Source: Blasia pusilla (taxonomy: Eukaryota > Marchantiophyta > Marchantiopsida > Blasiales). Taken from it: DNA of 64,000 nt. Below, piece after piece: positions 22,238 to 34,110 of the stretch; position 1 is the first letter of the stretch, and every line of letters starts with the position of its first letter. Below the pieces are notes generated by a model that did no database searches, had not been told where the DNA came from, and worked only from the letters and a program-made list of their open reading frames with translations. The stretch spans positions 29,946,001 to 30,010,000 of the forward strand of contig CM114274.1 of NCBI GenBank assembly GCA_050084515.1. Direction: 5' to 3'. A program made the translations under genes and the position numbers.

Positions 22238-25200
22238 GAGGTTTAGGCCAAGCCAACCGTTTTTACTCTTATTTTACATGTGTAACAAGGCGTATGAACA
22301 CAAAAATGATTACAAATAATACAATAAAAATAGAATCAGCGGTGTATATAAAAAAAATATTTTAAAAAATTCTTATTAAATTTGAAAAAAAACACGTGTC
22401 AAAGTGGGAGAGGTCCAAAATGACACAAGAGGAACAATAGATGTGTTGTATGGCCTTCATCCCATCTCCTTAAAAAAGTGCATATTGAACACATTGGGTA
22501 CAATACAACAATACTAACTAAAGTCCGTGCTACACATGGATGTATAATTTAAAATTACTTAATTTTGAATTGAATTATAAAGATCCTATTTAGAGGTTTA
22601 AATAACGAAGGATTTAAAAAGACATGATCTCAAAATGAAATTCTTATTTCTGTCTCTCCCTTTACGATTTCCCACAGTTTTCCGAAAGTGCCTCATAAAT
22701 ATCTTTCCCTCTTATATATGCCACTTATATGATTCAAAAATAGGGATGGTTTATTTGAATGAAAGTCATGGTTTCTCGCTTGGCTCTCTTAAAGAAGGCA
22801 GTTCCGTTTGCTAAGGGCCGTGGTGTCCTGGGCGAGTGAATAAAACTTATGTGAGATGATGTCGCAATTGGTGGTCACCTGGAGGGAGAAGGCTTTCGAG
22901 GAGTAGAGCCCAGGAGTTACAGTAATAGCTATAGGTTGAGGAGGTAAAGTGTGAAAAGGCTGACTTGCAGTCCATAATCACGTGGTTTGCATGTGCTCAT
23001 GGGTAGATCGATACACATATTAAATGGTTTCTACAATAGATTACAAATGTGCATCCCAAGGTGCCAAGGCGCAGAGCTAGAGGGCCGTGGAAAGGGAGTG
23101 AAGGACCGACTAGAGAGGGATGAGTCTCTTTCTTGACCGGTTAATTCGTGAATGATGATGAACAAATGAATGACCGAGAAAGACACAGCGAGGTCGAAGC
23201 TGCAAGAGTGAGATGAAAGAGGGACAAAACAGAGGCATTCTCCATTTCATCCTCTGGCTGCTTCTCCCTCGGTCACGTTTCTGAGCGATTCCACAAGTTT
23301 CTCCCTCTCTCCCTCTCAAGTAAGTACGCGACGTCTACAGGTGAATTCAGGTAAGGTAGATGGTGTTATAAAGAGTTACTTGGACTCTCCACAATCTGTA
23401 TTGTAAGCGCTCACACTATATGGTACTTTCTTCACTTGTGCGTCTGAGCGCCGTCCATCCTAGTCCCGACTCCCTAGCACCGTCCACCCAGGGCGAGACG
23501 TACATGGTGGCAAGGCTACGACAGGCACTATTTAACAATTAATAAGTACAGTCTCTGACTATGGAAAAGAAATGAATTTAAATTCTCTCTCACTCTCCTC
23601 CGACGCCCCCTGTGGACGATTATCTCCATCTCCGGCTCGCGATCGCCACGCTCAGCAATAGATCTCGGCTGCAAAGCAGCAGGTGCAAAAAGCAAGTCTG
23701 CCCCCAGCAACCTGCACTAAGTCGCTACCTATGTATGTTGACTGCCTGCTTGCACTTTATGGGTTTGACCCTCTCTTTCTCATAGAGGCGGAGATCTTCA
23801 CTACATAGGAGGAGGCGGTGGTGGTGGTGGAGGTGGTGAGGTGCGCGATACCATCATACCTCAGACCAGAGGAAGGCAGGGCAGGGAGGGTGTCATGGAT
23901 CAGGTCACAGTTTAATTACTATAGACATAAAGTGTTCAAATGATAAGTTTGTGGGCATGTGCTGTGGCTGCAGACAGCTCCTCCCGATTGGAGCTCCTTT
24001 TTTACCATAATTACCCGTCGTTCGATGTGTAGACCCTGGACCCTATCGAGAACACTACCACGCGGCTATTGAGTGTCTCCTACTTCCCATAAGTCTAATC
24101 TTTAGCGAGATGAGATAAGCCAAGCTTGGCCTTGTACGCATTGCAGAATCTTCTTTGCTACATGTGTCGTGTCCTAGCTGTTCGAACTGTTGTAGTCGAT
24201 CTGCTTGCACGCACCTTGTCTTTTAGAGCGGGGCCTAGGCGGGTAGCTGTCACAACGAGTGCACGTTGAGCTCAAGGAGATGGCCATGGACTTGAAGTTT
24301 CATCTTTGTTCAGGACTTGATTGTCAGGAGAGGGCTGCCATTTGGGTGTTGCTGCGTGCTAATAACTAACTCTTGGACGGACGCTCCAAGTGCAGCTAGC
24401 TAGCCTGTCGATCTGTGTCTCTGTCCAATCTTCATCAAGTCATGTCTGTTCTTCACAATAGATAGAGAGACAGTTCGGAAGCCAAAAATCTCATAGCCGG
24501 ATACCACACCCGATCGGCGAAGGAAACGATCCATTGGGGCTCAGTCACGACTGACTTGACTTTCTTGAAAGTCTTGACTTCTCTTGTAAAAGTTCTGCAG
24601 CAGGCATTCGTTAGGTACCAAGTACTGTAGTAGCAGGCGGTTTGAGGTCACCGCTGACATCAGAGCAGAGCAGTAGACGGTCCACGACGGCTCTCGCTTA
24701 GCGCCTGTCTTTGAAACTGGCTATGGCTGCTCACTGAATTCTGACTGACCTTGGCGTCTCTCCATGCTTCTCGAGAATATCTGCAATGCATCGCCGCTAC
24801 AGTATCGAGTTAGTTGGCACTGTAGCTGTGAATTCATCTCGAGCAGAGAGAACTGTCATCTAAGTGATGGCGGAAACATGTTCCGAGGGCTGGCATACAA
24901 TCGCTCCCTGCCCGCCTGCCTGCTCGCCACCGCTTAACTCCATTGTCGCCATGGAACTTTCTTCTCTCTAAAGGGCGGTCAAAGCTGCGTGCTCGTTATC
25001 GCAGGCGCCCCAAGCACGCAGCGGAGTATCTACGTGATTGATCGGCTGAAGGAACCTTCCACTTTATCTAGCGCTGCACTGCAGCAGCTGCGCCAGACTG
25101 AACAGGGGAACTTCGGTCTGCCACTTCTAGCTTGTTTACCGTTGCCCACGTTTACTTTAGAACCGTCAGGACGACTATATGAGAACTGGTGATCTTCTGG

Positions 25201-28143
25201 ACATCCGCGGTTATCGGTAGAGGTTGCAAACGGTATTTCCTGTCTCAAAGTTTATAATTCCCCGGGAGCTAAGACGAAAGGATTTTACTCCGGCCCACCA
25301 GTGCTGACTAGCTAGCTAGATTTTAACCGACGGATGCTGCTGAGAGTGCTCGCGAGAGAGTTACGTCCAACGGTTTCCTTACGACGTCTCTCTCACCTGG
25401 GCCGAGCCCCAGTCACGGCGGGACGATCTCATGTTCAAGGTGGCAGCATAGCAGAGGGCAACAGCTCCGCACGGTCCAGTGTTCCTCGAGCGCGAGCTAG
25501 ACTAGGCTCGGTTCGAACGTCTCCTTCTTGGAGTGAGGTGGGGTGGGTGCTGCGCGAGCAGCTTTGATTATGGGCATGACGATCGTAAGCTCGCAATCAG
25601 TCAAGCAGGAGACCTGTCTCTAGCATATAGATTGGCTGGGCTGGTGGCGCCACTTGAGGCGCCGGTCGTTGCAACTTACAGCACCCCGAAGAAGCACAAC
25701 CACAGCTAACTACTGTGACCAAGGCCCGAGGCGCCATTGATGATATTGGGACCACCAGGACCGGCCAGCCAGCGCTAGCCATTGGCAGCCGCGGACGGGC
25801 GGACGGACAAGCGGAGGACGGAAAGCCGACGAGGGGAAGATGAGAGTGCGATGAGGGCCGGGAGCTCATTCGCGGTCTTGTTTCTGACTTGCGCCGGGTG
25901 GTCCCCAAGGCTCTACCGCCTTTAAGACAAAAGTAGTCGCAGGCCGCATACAGGGCTCGTCTGCAAGTTGCAAGAGTGCCGAGCTCTATCTGAAGTGATT
26001 TTGGAGAACAAGGCCTAAATGCGATTCTCGATCTCACCGGCGGGGATCTTCCCCGCCCGCCTCCGCCATCGGGTTTCTCTCATGGTAGCCTAGAGCTTTC
26101 ATTGCGCTTGATCGCAGTCCACGTGACTTCTTCGTACGCCCTCTCCTAGGCGCTTGTCCTCTCTCGCATGGCGCGGGGGTGGGCTGCGTTTCGCTCCGAT
26201 GGATGTTTTGCAGCAAGCTTGGCTCCCGACCCGTCAGAAGTCTCGTGTAAGTAATTTAGGACCCCGGGAGTCTCGGGTAAACTTCAGTGTGTAGCTCTGA
26301 AGATCGGCAGCACCAGCCCGAGTCCAGCTGACACACATCCAGAACGCTGTAGTCAACTGCACCGTCGCTAGATTTTCCTGTCCGAGGACGTCGCAGAGCC
26401 TACATTCACAAGCAAATTGAAAACCTCGACAGAATTCGGTTCCGAAAGTTTCCATCAAACGTGCAATTTACTGTCAACTGCAGACCCTACTGCGGCTGTT
26501 CCTGCCCTTTATTCTCGTAAACGTGCATGCACTTACTACTGCATAGAATTTGGGAGTCGTGTACCGCGAAAAGCTTACCTATGAAGCTTCAACTCGTGGA
26601 GAGGCCTACGTACGATCAGGGTGGTCATGACCCTCTCCTTAAGTAAGATGTCAAGGCTCGGCTCGCTTCTCTCATGATAAGTTCTATCTTGAGACGTGCA
26701 GGGCACTCATTGCTACATTGAGTGGACACTGTAAAAGTTCGTTAGTCACCCAGGGCTAGCTAGCTAGGAGAGAGTCTCGATAGCGAGATCTATATACAGA
26801 ATATTTCATCTGCTTCAATCTCGAGCATCAATTGTAAATAAGGAAAGACATCACCGGGGTCTGATGATGCCCACAAAATCTTCCCTTGTTTGCATCTTGA
26901 AAGTTTAACCTCTCCGTGGACGCTAGCGAAAGCATGCACTCCTGCGATCGTAATCTTACTCCGTCCACAGCCCCTGGGTACGTGCTTGACAGAGGTTTTA
27001 CTGGAATTTTACAATGAGAGTCTACTGCAATTCTGGTTCAAACTGCCATTTTTACGTGAGTAAGGATTAACCCTAAACTTTTAGGCTGTCTGCTTCCTGA
27101 TTACGAGTGTCAATGCCTCACACGTTGACAGAGGTCCCTGATTGGGAACCCCCACTTGATCCTATCGTCTGGTTCCTGCCTCGAGTATTTCAGCGGTCTT
27201 ACAGCTACCGATGCGACCTCACAAAGGAAACGGGATATGTGCATGACGAATTGAGGACTAGTGTTTCTCGTGCTAAATTAGCCAATTCAGACGGCATGCG
27301 CAGCATGTGGTTTCACGTACTATGGTTGATTTGATTTGGGCTAGCTATCTAGATGATGCGCAAGAATCACTGGGAACAGTGTCATGCAGTGACCATGTGG
27401 TACTGGTCGTTAACTACTGTAGCCACACCGTGCACCTTTAAGTCGAACGATCTTCCACATATCATCACAACTTCGCTCGATGCTCGATGTTTATTCTTCT
27501 TGCTGATGCCCAAGGCTTTCCCATTAACTGAGCTTTACAAGATCCATATCCATGGGATATGGCAATTAAATATGGAAAGTGCTCCCGGAGACCGAGCTGA
27601 CTTATCGTGCATGGACGGAGAATTGTCATTGGGACAGGCGGATGATGATGATGGTGATCAAGTTATGAAGTTGACTGGGTAGTGTCAAGAATTAGGTCCG
27701 TCTATGATTGTTCGGCATACCTTCATGGGATGTTCGCAGCCCTCCTGCCTCTACACACATAATCATCATGTCATCCATTCACTGTGCATGCTTGCAATCT
27801 AATCTCTCATCATCCTTCCTGTCCTCTCAATCTTCGGGCTCCTGGTCATGCATGCTTCCTGAGAACTGGGAGGTCGTATGCCACGCAGCCGGCCAGCAAG
27901 TTTCAACTGTAGTTACCCGCTGGCTGTTTCCAATTCTAGATTACTAATTTCAGAACTATTACCGACTAGTAAAGGAGCCGCCGCTTTCGCAGCATTCGAT
28001 GCCGAAAGTATGAATAATTCTTCCTTTACACCGGCAGAACTTGGCGTCGTACCACCGAGGTACCAAGTGCTGCTGATGGAAGACTTTCACTGTAGCGAAA
28101 TTCCCACTACTTTCAGATTATGCTCTCAATTTTTTCAATAAAT

Positions 28144-28177
<34 letters not shown>

Positions 28178-29095
28178 ATATTTATTTCTCGACTCAGAGG
28201 CACAGTGTTCGACCGTCAACAACATCTGCACAAAGTATGATCTGTGACGGGATACTGTGCTCATCAAAGATTCAAGAATGAAACTGTTTACTACATTGGT
28301 CAGATTTTGCTTGAAGACCGAGACTTGTCGTTTCTTTGCAGTATCTCATCCACAAAACGAGTAACGTGCAAACAGTTACATAAGGCTGAAATGTTAGTCG
28401 TCATGTTGAGCTTTACCCGGGGATAGTGACATGCAGGTGCCGGGACATTGAGATGAACCAGGAATATAGCACATGCTCACACAAGAAAGCGCTCTGGCGA
28501 TCCATTGCGTTATGAAGACTTTAACGTGGATGTTGCAGAGTCAAGTGGGCCGGAGCGTAGGGTCGATTCTAGCCAACTTAAGAAGCTTGTGGAGAAATCA
28601 GAACTTCCTCGCCGCTCCTGGACGGCCGTGGAAAACTCAATCGATCCGGTATCGATTATTCCAAGCGTACGGATACTGGCACCATGCGAGTTTATGGCCT
28701 TCAGTGTGCGGCAATTTGAAACCGACAAATCGCCTTCGCTGGCCCATCTTGATTCTTGTGAGATGGAGACTACCACCATGGTCGATTAAGTTTCCTCAAA
28801 TGTCCACGATTCGCACCATTCTGCCCTCTGGCCTCCACGCCCCAGCTTGCTGCTTTCTCGTACTTCTCCTGTCACAGCCACCAAGCCGTACTCCCTAGTC
28901 GACGAAAAATTCGAGCACATTTACAAGACACTTCCACACCAGCGCACATAATTTCAAGTTGATCGCCAATGCCTGTTAGCGTAGGAACATTCCAATGAAC
29001 GGAATGCCCTGAATGTAAACTTTAAAAACGAATGCACGACAAACGAGTTTGATCTCAACCTGGAAGGCAAGGGTACTCCTTCCATATCCGATGTC
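22238..29095. other. No recognisable gene; start of the GC-richer island
   Basis: 22.2-22.8 kb is AT-rich; from about 22.8 kb composition rises and stays balanced. I inspected open frames on both strands (longest: 25597-26037 minus, 146 codons; 28473-28898 plus, 141 codons) and found no known domain and no consistent splice-linked coding chain. Minor items: a (TA)-rich run at 28140-28185 and a small perfect palindrome near 27544-27562. The region could hold regulatory sequence or decayed host DNA. Confidence 0.4.
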
Positions 29096-29182
29096 GTCCG
29101 TGATGATCTACCATAGAAACTACCTTCCGTCACCTCCCACTCAGAACATAGAAGGTAGTTTCTATGGCAGATCATCACGGAC
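29096..29182 (-). ncRNA. Near-perfect long hairpin downstream of the MYB gene (candidate small-RNA precursor)
   Basis: Arms 29096-29127 and 29151-29182 (32 bp each) are complementary at 31 of 32 positions with a 23-nt loop. Read as RNA from the minus strand, the one difference becomes a G:U pair, so the stem would be fully paired. Begins GTCCGTGATGATCT on the plus strand. It lies 434-520 bp beyond the MYB stop codon in the same transcriptional direction. Plant miRNA precursors have stems of this size, but equally this may be a young fold-back repeat; there is no proof of transcription. Confidence 0.35.
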
Positions 29183-29615
29183 TACCAACAGAACACAGGA
29201 CGCGGGGCCGAGGATGCATCCAGAACCAGTGTTTATACAAAGTAGTTCTTTTATCTCTGCCGAAGTTACGTACATTGTAAGAATGGTGTTCTTGAGCTGG
29301 TTCCGCTCGCCCCGTACGAGAGTTCCGAGACCAAAAATAGAGTGAACTACAGCTAGAGACTCGAGAACTCTAAGCCGAGTCTCTGATCTACCTATCTATC
29401 TATCTACCTACCTATCTGAAGTGTACTACACGTAGCAAGATCTTTCATCTTTGCCGGTTCCTTGACAAAACAGTATAATTTCCTAATTATGACTGATCAT
29501 GGGCCCACTCCGAGAGAACAATTTGATAATCCTCTCTGGACCTCTCCTCCTTTCCCAGTTCGGAGGGAAAATGTGGTGTACAACAGTTGAACAACGACAT
29601 TTCTTCGTCGGAACT
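29183..29615. other. 3' flank of the MYB gene
   Basis: No coding signal; (CTAT)-type short repeats at 29388-29417. Would hold the MYB 3' UTR and polyadenylation site if the gene is transcribed. Confidence 0.4.
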
Positions 29616-31964
29616 TCAACTTTCGGCTGATTGTTCATCTTGATCGTAATACGATGATTTGGTATCAGACGATTCTTCAGAGGCAGGCTGATCAACTTCG
29701 TCCGACATTTCTCCCCACTGACCGAAGAGTTCCAGACCCATAAACTCCCTCGCGCGCGGCCGTAAATAGTTCCACCGCGTTCGGCAACTTTTTCCACTTC
29801 TCATCAGACCTGCAATCACAACAAATTTTCGCACGCTTGGACACGCATTTATATCGAAGTGTCAAGTCAACCCCAAGACTCTTTAGCATTCATATTTTCG
29901 CGATAACGCCCGAAAATTCAGTTCGGAGGAAATCGATCCCTTCAGCCTAACGAAGTAGTACACATGAGTCTGAGAAGATAAACACCCTCCAATACCTGCT
30001 ATGTCCCGCTTGAGAAGCGGGTACCAAACAATCGATGCTTTGATACTGCGAAGTGCTTTAACAGTTATCATGCTGTAAAGCAAATCTGAAAGCTGGACAT
30101 AATCCGTAGCCCAGCTAAGACACTCCCATGAGTCGAGCTCAATCTTGAGATATCCGCTATCCTTACGGAAAAAAAGACTCGGGCTCACTCCGAAGAGGTC
30201 TTGGTTCAATCCAGAAGGAGAGACCTGCGACTTTGGCATACACTCCCCGAAAGAGGCACATAATCCTGAAAGCGTCTTATTTCCCACTGCTGCCCAAGAA
30301 AGCATTGCCACGGACACACAGGCCGTGAGGACTTAACGCATACTCGCCGCCAGGAGTGGAATTGACGACTCTCTCCAGAATGTTAGCTAATGTGTGAAAT
30401 TCCAAACACACGTGTGCTGAAATGTCGGCGGGATTAATGACAGGAACAGTAGTCACTGTGCAAACGGGCGAGTGGAACTGGCTCGAATTGCGAGTTAAGG
30501 CGGGCCGAGCGAGTCGGCTCTCCTCAGGCATCCGCAATCAGTGGACGTGCCACCAGCTCGCAAGTGCGTGCTGCAGTGACTCAGGGAATTTGCATAACTG
30601 TTAGCAGTTAACACTGTGCAACTAGGATCCAGGGTTACGAAACAACGAAGTGCAAAGGTTAAAAGAGCATGGGACGAGTCGAGAGTTGGTCAATTGATCT
30701 CTTTTGACCTGAATAAAAAACCTAACGCTCCACATGTTCACATGTAATTCCACCTACGCTATCTCTGACTTGTCATACCACATTGCTACTCGCCTTCTGA
30801 CATGACTGCCTGTCTCTCAATGTGATGAAGATGTGCTCGTAACTTATTGAAAGAGGAATACGCAGTGTATATCAGAAACATGTACATGAGACTACCTACG
30901 TAACCGGTACACCAGACTCGTGTACTCACGGAAGAATCACGTGGAGCCCAACAGACTCCCGTGTAGACTGGGCCTGAAACGACTCGCCGGGCATCAAGAT
31001 CAAGGACCAATGCCCGCCAGATCCGGAAGTTTTTCAAAATCAGATCTAAGTAGGGTCCAATCGCCACTAAAGATGTGACCAAGTACGTGACCTTGGCAAA
31101 TACTCTACTTACAATGTCAATTTCGATAATTCCCCCGCAGAATAGATGGGTAGTACAATTTGTCAATGAGACGAGGACCAGACTAATTTTCATGTCTCAA
31201 TGGAGGCAGATGAAGCTGAGGCGATCATCCCCTATTGGATGTCAACCGCACCAGGACCTCTTGCGATGATGTTGGGGTTATCAGGTACTGCACAGGGGTA
31301 CCCAACAACCATAAGGATCCGCCCGACTGCTCAACGGCTTCCTGAATGAGAGCCTCAAGATATCAACAAAATTCTCGCATTGTAGCGGGTGCTGCAGTCT
31401 CAACAATGCAAGCCCGTGAATCTTGTATACATCGGGACCATGTAAGATTCCCTTCCAAACCCATTCTACGCATGACGAGGGGAAATCTGGGTTTCCGTCT
31501 TCTGCCCGACCAGATCGGACAAAGAAGGGTTGGGCCTAATAAATAGAAAGAAAGAGAATGGGCGCATTCTTCAAGAGGTCGTATTTCCATTCCCCCGCAC
31601 CATAGTGCCTCTCGGCTCCGTCCTGCCCAAATAGCGAAGAGCAAACATTTCCCACTGCTTGATCTCTTTATATGTCCAGATTGCCGCTGCTTGAGCAACG
31701 AGACATCTGTAGACCAGAAATTTCTCCAACGGTGGAGACACGGGAACAAGGAACGCAGAATCTTGCATCGAGCAGCTGTACCTGTACAAGTCCCCACGAC
31801 CTAAGTTATGTCTAGTGCTGGACGTTGATGGACAAACCTGCAAGCTTCGGAACCTCCTCCCAGCACAGCGCTTGATCGTTGTTCGTCATGAATCTGCACA
31901 GCTGCTCGTCTTCGTCTTGGGTCCATGGTCGCTTCTTCTTCTTCATCTGGCCTTGGCTGCCCAT
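29616..31964 (-). CDS. R2-type MYB gene (two exons), lacking the R3 repeat
   Basis: Exon 1 (31964-31838) encodes 42 residues plus one base; exon 2 (29809-29616) completes a 106-residue protein. The first exon ends CTTGCAG|GTTTGT and the second starts after TTGCAG, giving a phase-1 intron in the LAG-L position used by plant R2R3-MYB genes. Residues 11-60 form an R2 repeat: KRPWTQDEDEQL, then W35, VPKLAG, GKSCRTRWNYLRP. Trp residues at 14, 35 and 55 keep the spacing of the helix-turn-helix core. Differences from the consensus: one extra residue before W35, Ser in place of Cys in RCGKSC, and a missing Thr in RW-NYLRP. R3 is absent; after LRPRAREF the protein continues with 35-40 mostly acidic residues (EVDQPASEESSD, YYDQDEQSAES). 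MYB proteins bind DNA in the nucleus through R2+R3. It could be a truncated pseudogene or a small single-repeat interfering protein. ATG at 31964 is chosen because MGxQ and a basic run precede the repeat, as in the family. Confidence 0.7.
29810..31837 (-). other. Intron 1 of the MYB gene (2,028 bp)
   Basis: GT at 31837-31836 and AG at 29811-29810, with a TTGTGATTGCAG acceptor. Long for this position in small genomes but common in large ones. Contains no recognised gene or transposon; a short CCCGCTT-GAG-AAGCGGG hairpin is at about 30005-30021. Confidence 0.65.
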
Positions 31965-32072
31965 ACTTAAAAATCTGTCTGAAATGAAAGCTGACCAGCA
32001 CAGCACAGATCAATCGGCAGGTCAACCCTTCGAGTGGATTATGAACAATCGCGCTGGTGGTGGTGCTGCTCT

Positions 32073-32103
32073 CTCTCGCTCTCTCTCTCTCTGTCTCTCT
32101 CTA
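32073..32103 (-). promoter_or_regulatory. GA-rich tract in the presumed MYB 5' UTR
   Basis: Sense-strand GAGAGAGACAGAGAGAGAGA run about 110-140 bp upstream of the MYB start codon. GA/CT-rich leaders are frequent in plant transcription-factor genes and bind BBR/BPC proteins; the role here is inferred. Confidence 0.45.
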
Positions 32104-33307
32104 CACTCCTCGTCGCCTCTTCTCAAGTCACTTCTCGTTTTGAAGTGATGCGCTGTGTGCCAACTTCGAGGATCGACTTCTCGCTTTAAGGGCGAAAGCT
32201 TCCACGACTGGACTGGATAGATTGCGTGAATGAGCAGGCTTAGTCCGACACACAGCACGCAGAGAGGGAGTGCGAGCGAGGGACCAGGGTGGACGGGCGG
32301 GCGGGCGGAGTGCCGGGCAGATTTCGGCTAGGACTGATAAGGGAGGGGAGAGGAAGATGGAGAGCAGAGGCAAACAGGCAGTTGGATGGGGTAGGGTGGT
32401 GGGGTGGTGGCGGGGGGCGCGGCAGAGCTACAGTGATTGAGAGAAAAGTGAATGAGAGAAATGGAAGAGGGAAGGAGGGAGGCGCAGAACCGAGAAGGCA
32501 AAGGGCAGAAGCGAAGGTGAGGCGAGCAGTAAAGCTGGCCAGCCAACAATTCAGGTCCTCAACCTCTCTGCTCCGTGCATCCAACAGCTATCGTTTCACA
32601 GAGCTGAAAGAGACTTGGGATAAGAGCCGAGCCCGAAAGAATAGAAAAAGTGGCTCAAGTTTCCAGGTCTTCCTCGTTCGCGACCTTCCGGACTTCCTTC
32701 ACCGCACGCCAATGAGTAAAATCCCGCGGGAGGAAGAGGGCGGGGGTGAGAGAGACAGACAGACAGGGTTTCCGGTAAAGCGATAAAGCTGGGGGCGAGA
32801 CGGGGGATGGCGGGGGGGGCCGGGGAGGGGCTTGGAAAGAAGCGGACAGGCAGCGGCGCCGGAGTTCTCAGCCCGTGTGTCCAATCATTAGCACTATCTA
32901 TATATAATTCATTTGTAAGCTAGAAACATCAGAAGACAGCGGGACTAAGTATGCAGGTGTGACACTACAAGTAGTGTAATAAGGTGGGATCGCAGGATTA
33001 AGTAGAATCACAAGGTCAAGCGCTGATCCGATCCAAGCGAACTCGGAGACAATTGTGTTCGAACCTGCAGCAGTAGGAGTAGCATCCAGTCATATACTAG
33101 AGCCCAGACATAATAAGGCCCATCTCTCCTTTACAGCTACTGCTATCTCCACGGCCCCGGGACAAAATTGAACTCTCAGTTCTTGGCTCAGCAAGACCCA
33201 CCCTTCGTCCGCAAGTGTATCCCTGTCCCTCCGTTGTAATTCCTTTCTCTCGAACCCGCTCGAAGTCTGCAGCTCAAACAGCGCACACATCGCATCGGGA
33301 GCTTTCC

Positions 33308-33317
33308 TATATATATA
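33308..33317 (-). promoter_or_regulatory. TATA-like box candidate
   Basis: On the minus strand GTATATATATAGG, followed by GC-rich sequence, could direct a transcript towards the MYB gene, 1.35 kb upstream of its ATG. A second TATATATAA candidate is at 32899-32907. Neither is confirmed. Confidence 0.25.
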
Positions 33318-33650
33318 CTTCTGCAGCAGCCACCCTCTTGTTTCTCCTTCCTCTTTAATTTCCCTTGGAACTCCCAGCTTACCCTCGCCTGGCCTAGGCA
33401 AGCGCGCAAGCACGGGAAGAGTGTACGGTACCGCAGCAAAACCAGAAAGGCAAACGTTTGTTACCTTGCCCCACCTGGACCTTCCCAGTCCTGCCCTACC
33501 CCACCCCACCCCACCCGACCCGCCATTCAATACATGACGAAGACGTGACTTCCCTTCTCTCTACTTCGTTACACTTCCTTACCCGTGATGCGAGAAGTCA
33601 CCCGGGCGGGCCCCCAAGTCACGGTGCGACTCTATTTTGTCTTGTCTCTA

Positions 33651-34110
33651 TGCCGCCGTTCCTAGCCTAGTCTACTACAGTAGCACAGTCATATCCCGTA
33701 CCCAAATAAGGTTCGTTTCACTTTGTGCCGCCGTTCCTGGCTGGGCGCTTAGACACTCTAGCTCAGGCTACTGTAGAAGGAGCTACGATTCCCGTCGCAA
33801 TGAATGAAGTCGAAGATCACTGCCGCCGTTCTTGAACGAGCTTCCGGTACTCGCTAGCATAGTATACGGTACTGTACTGTTATAGCAGGTACAGTCTTTC
33901 CCATGGAGAGATTACTGCCGCCGTTCCTGGCGGGACTACCTATTGTCAGACCGTATCTAAAACAATTGTGTAGGAGGAGAGCCTCCCGAGGACGCTATAT
34001 TTACCGCCTTCCCCTTCTGGGTTTCGATTGTCGGATAGCGTAGCTAGCTAGAGTTATACTGTTATAGGATAAGGGGAATCCGCTGTTCTTGGCGGAGCGT
34101 ACTGTTGGGC
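33651..34110. repeat. Degenerate tandem array of GCC-box-like units
   Basis: TGCCGCCGTTCCTGGC or close variants start at 33651, 33726, 33821 and 33916, and a weaker one (CCGCTGTTCTTGGCGG) at about 34079. Spacings are 75, 95, 95 and 163 bp. Between them a second block recurs: TACTGTTATAGCAGGTAC and variants at about 33677, 33768, 33874 and 34057, each followed by a C-rich TCCC. So this is a tandem repeat of roughly 95 bp with two conserved blocks. GCCGCC is the core bound by AP2/ERF factors. Confidence 0.65.

Noticed and set aside
25597-26037. 146-codon minus-strand frame in the GC-richer island
   Set aside because: Pro/Ser/Ala-rich without domain, no upstream exon or start context; likely non-coding.
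28140-28185. (TA)-rich run as a promoter
   Set aside because: No gene lies next to it in either direction, so it is only a simple repeat.
30005-30021. 7-bp hairpin in the MYB intron
   Set aside because: Too short to be distinguished from chance.
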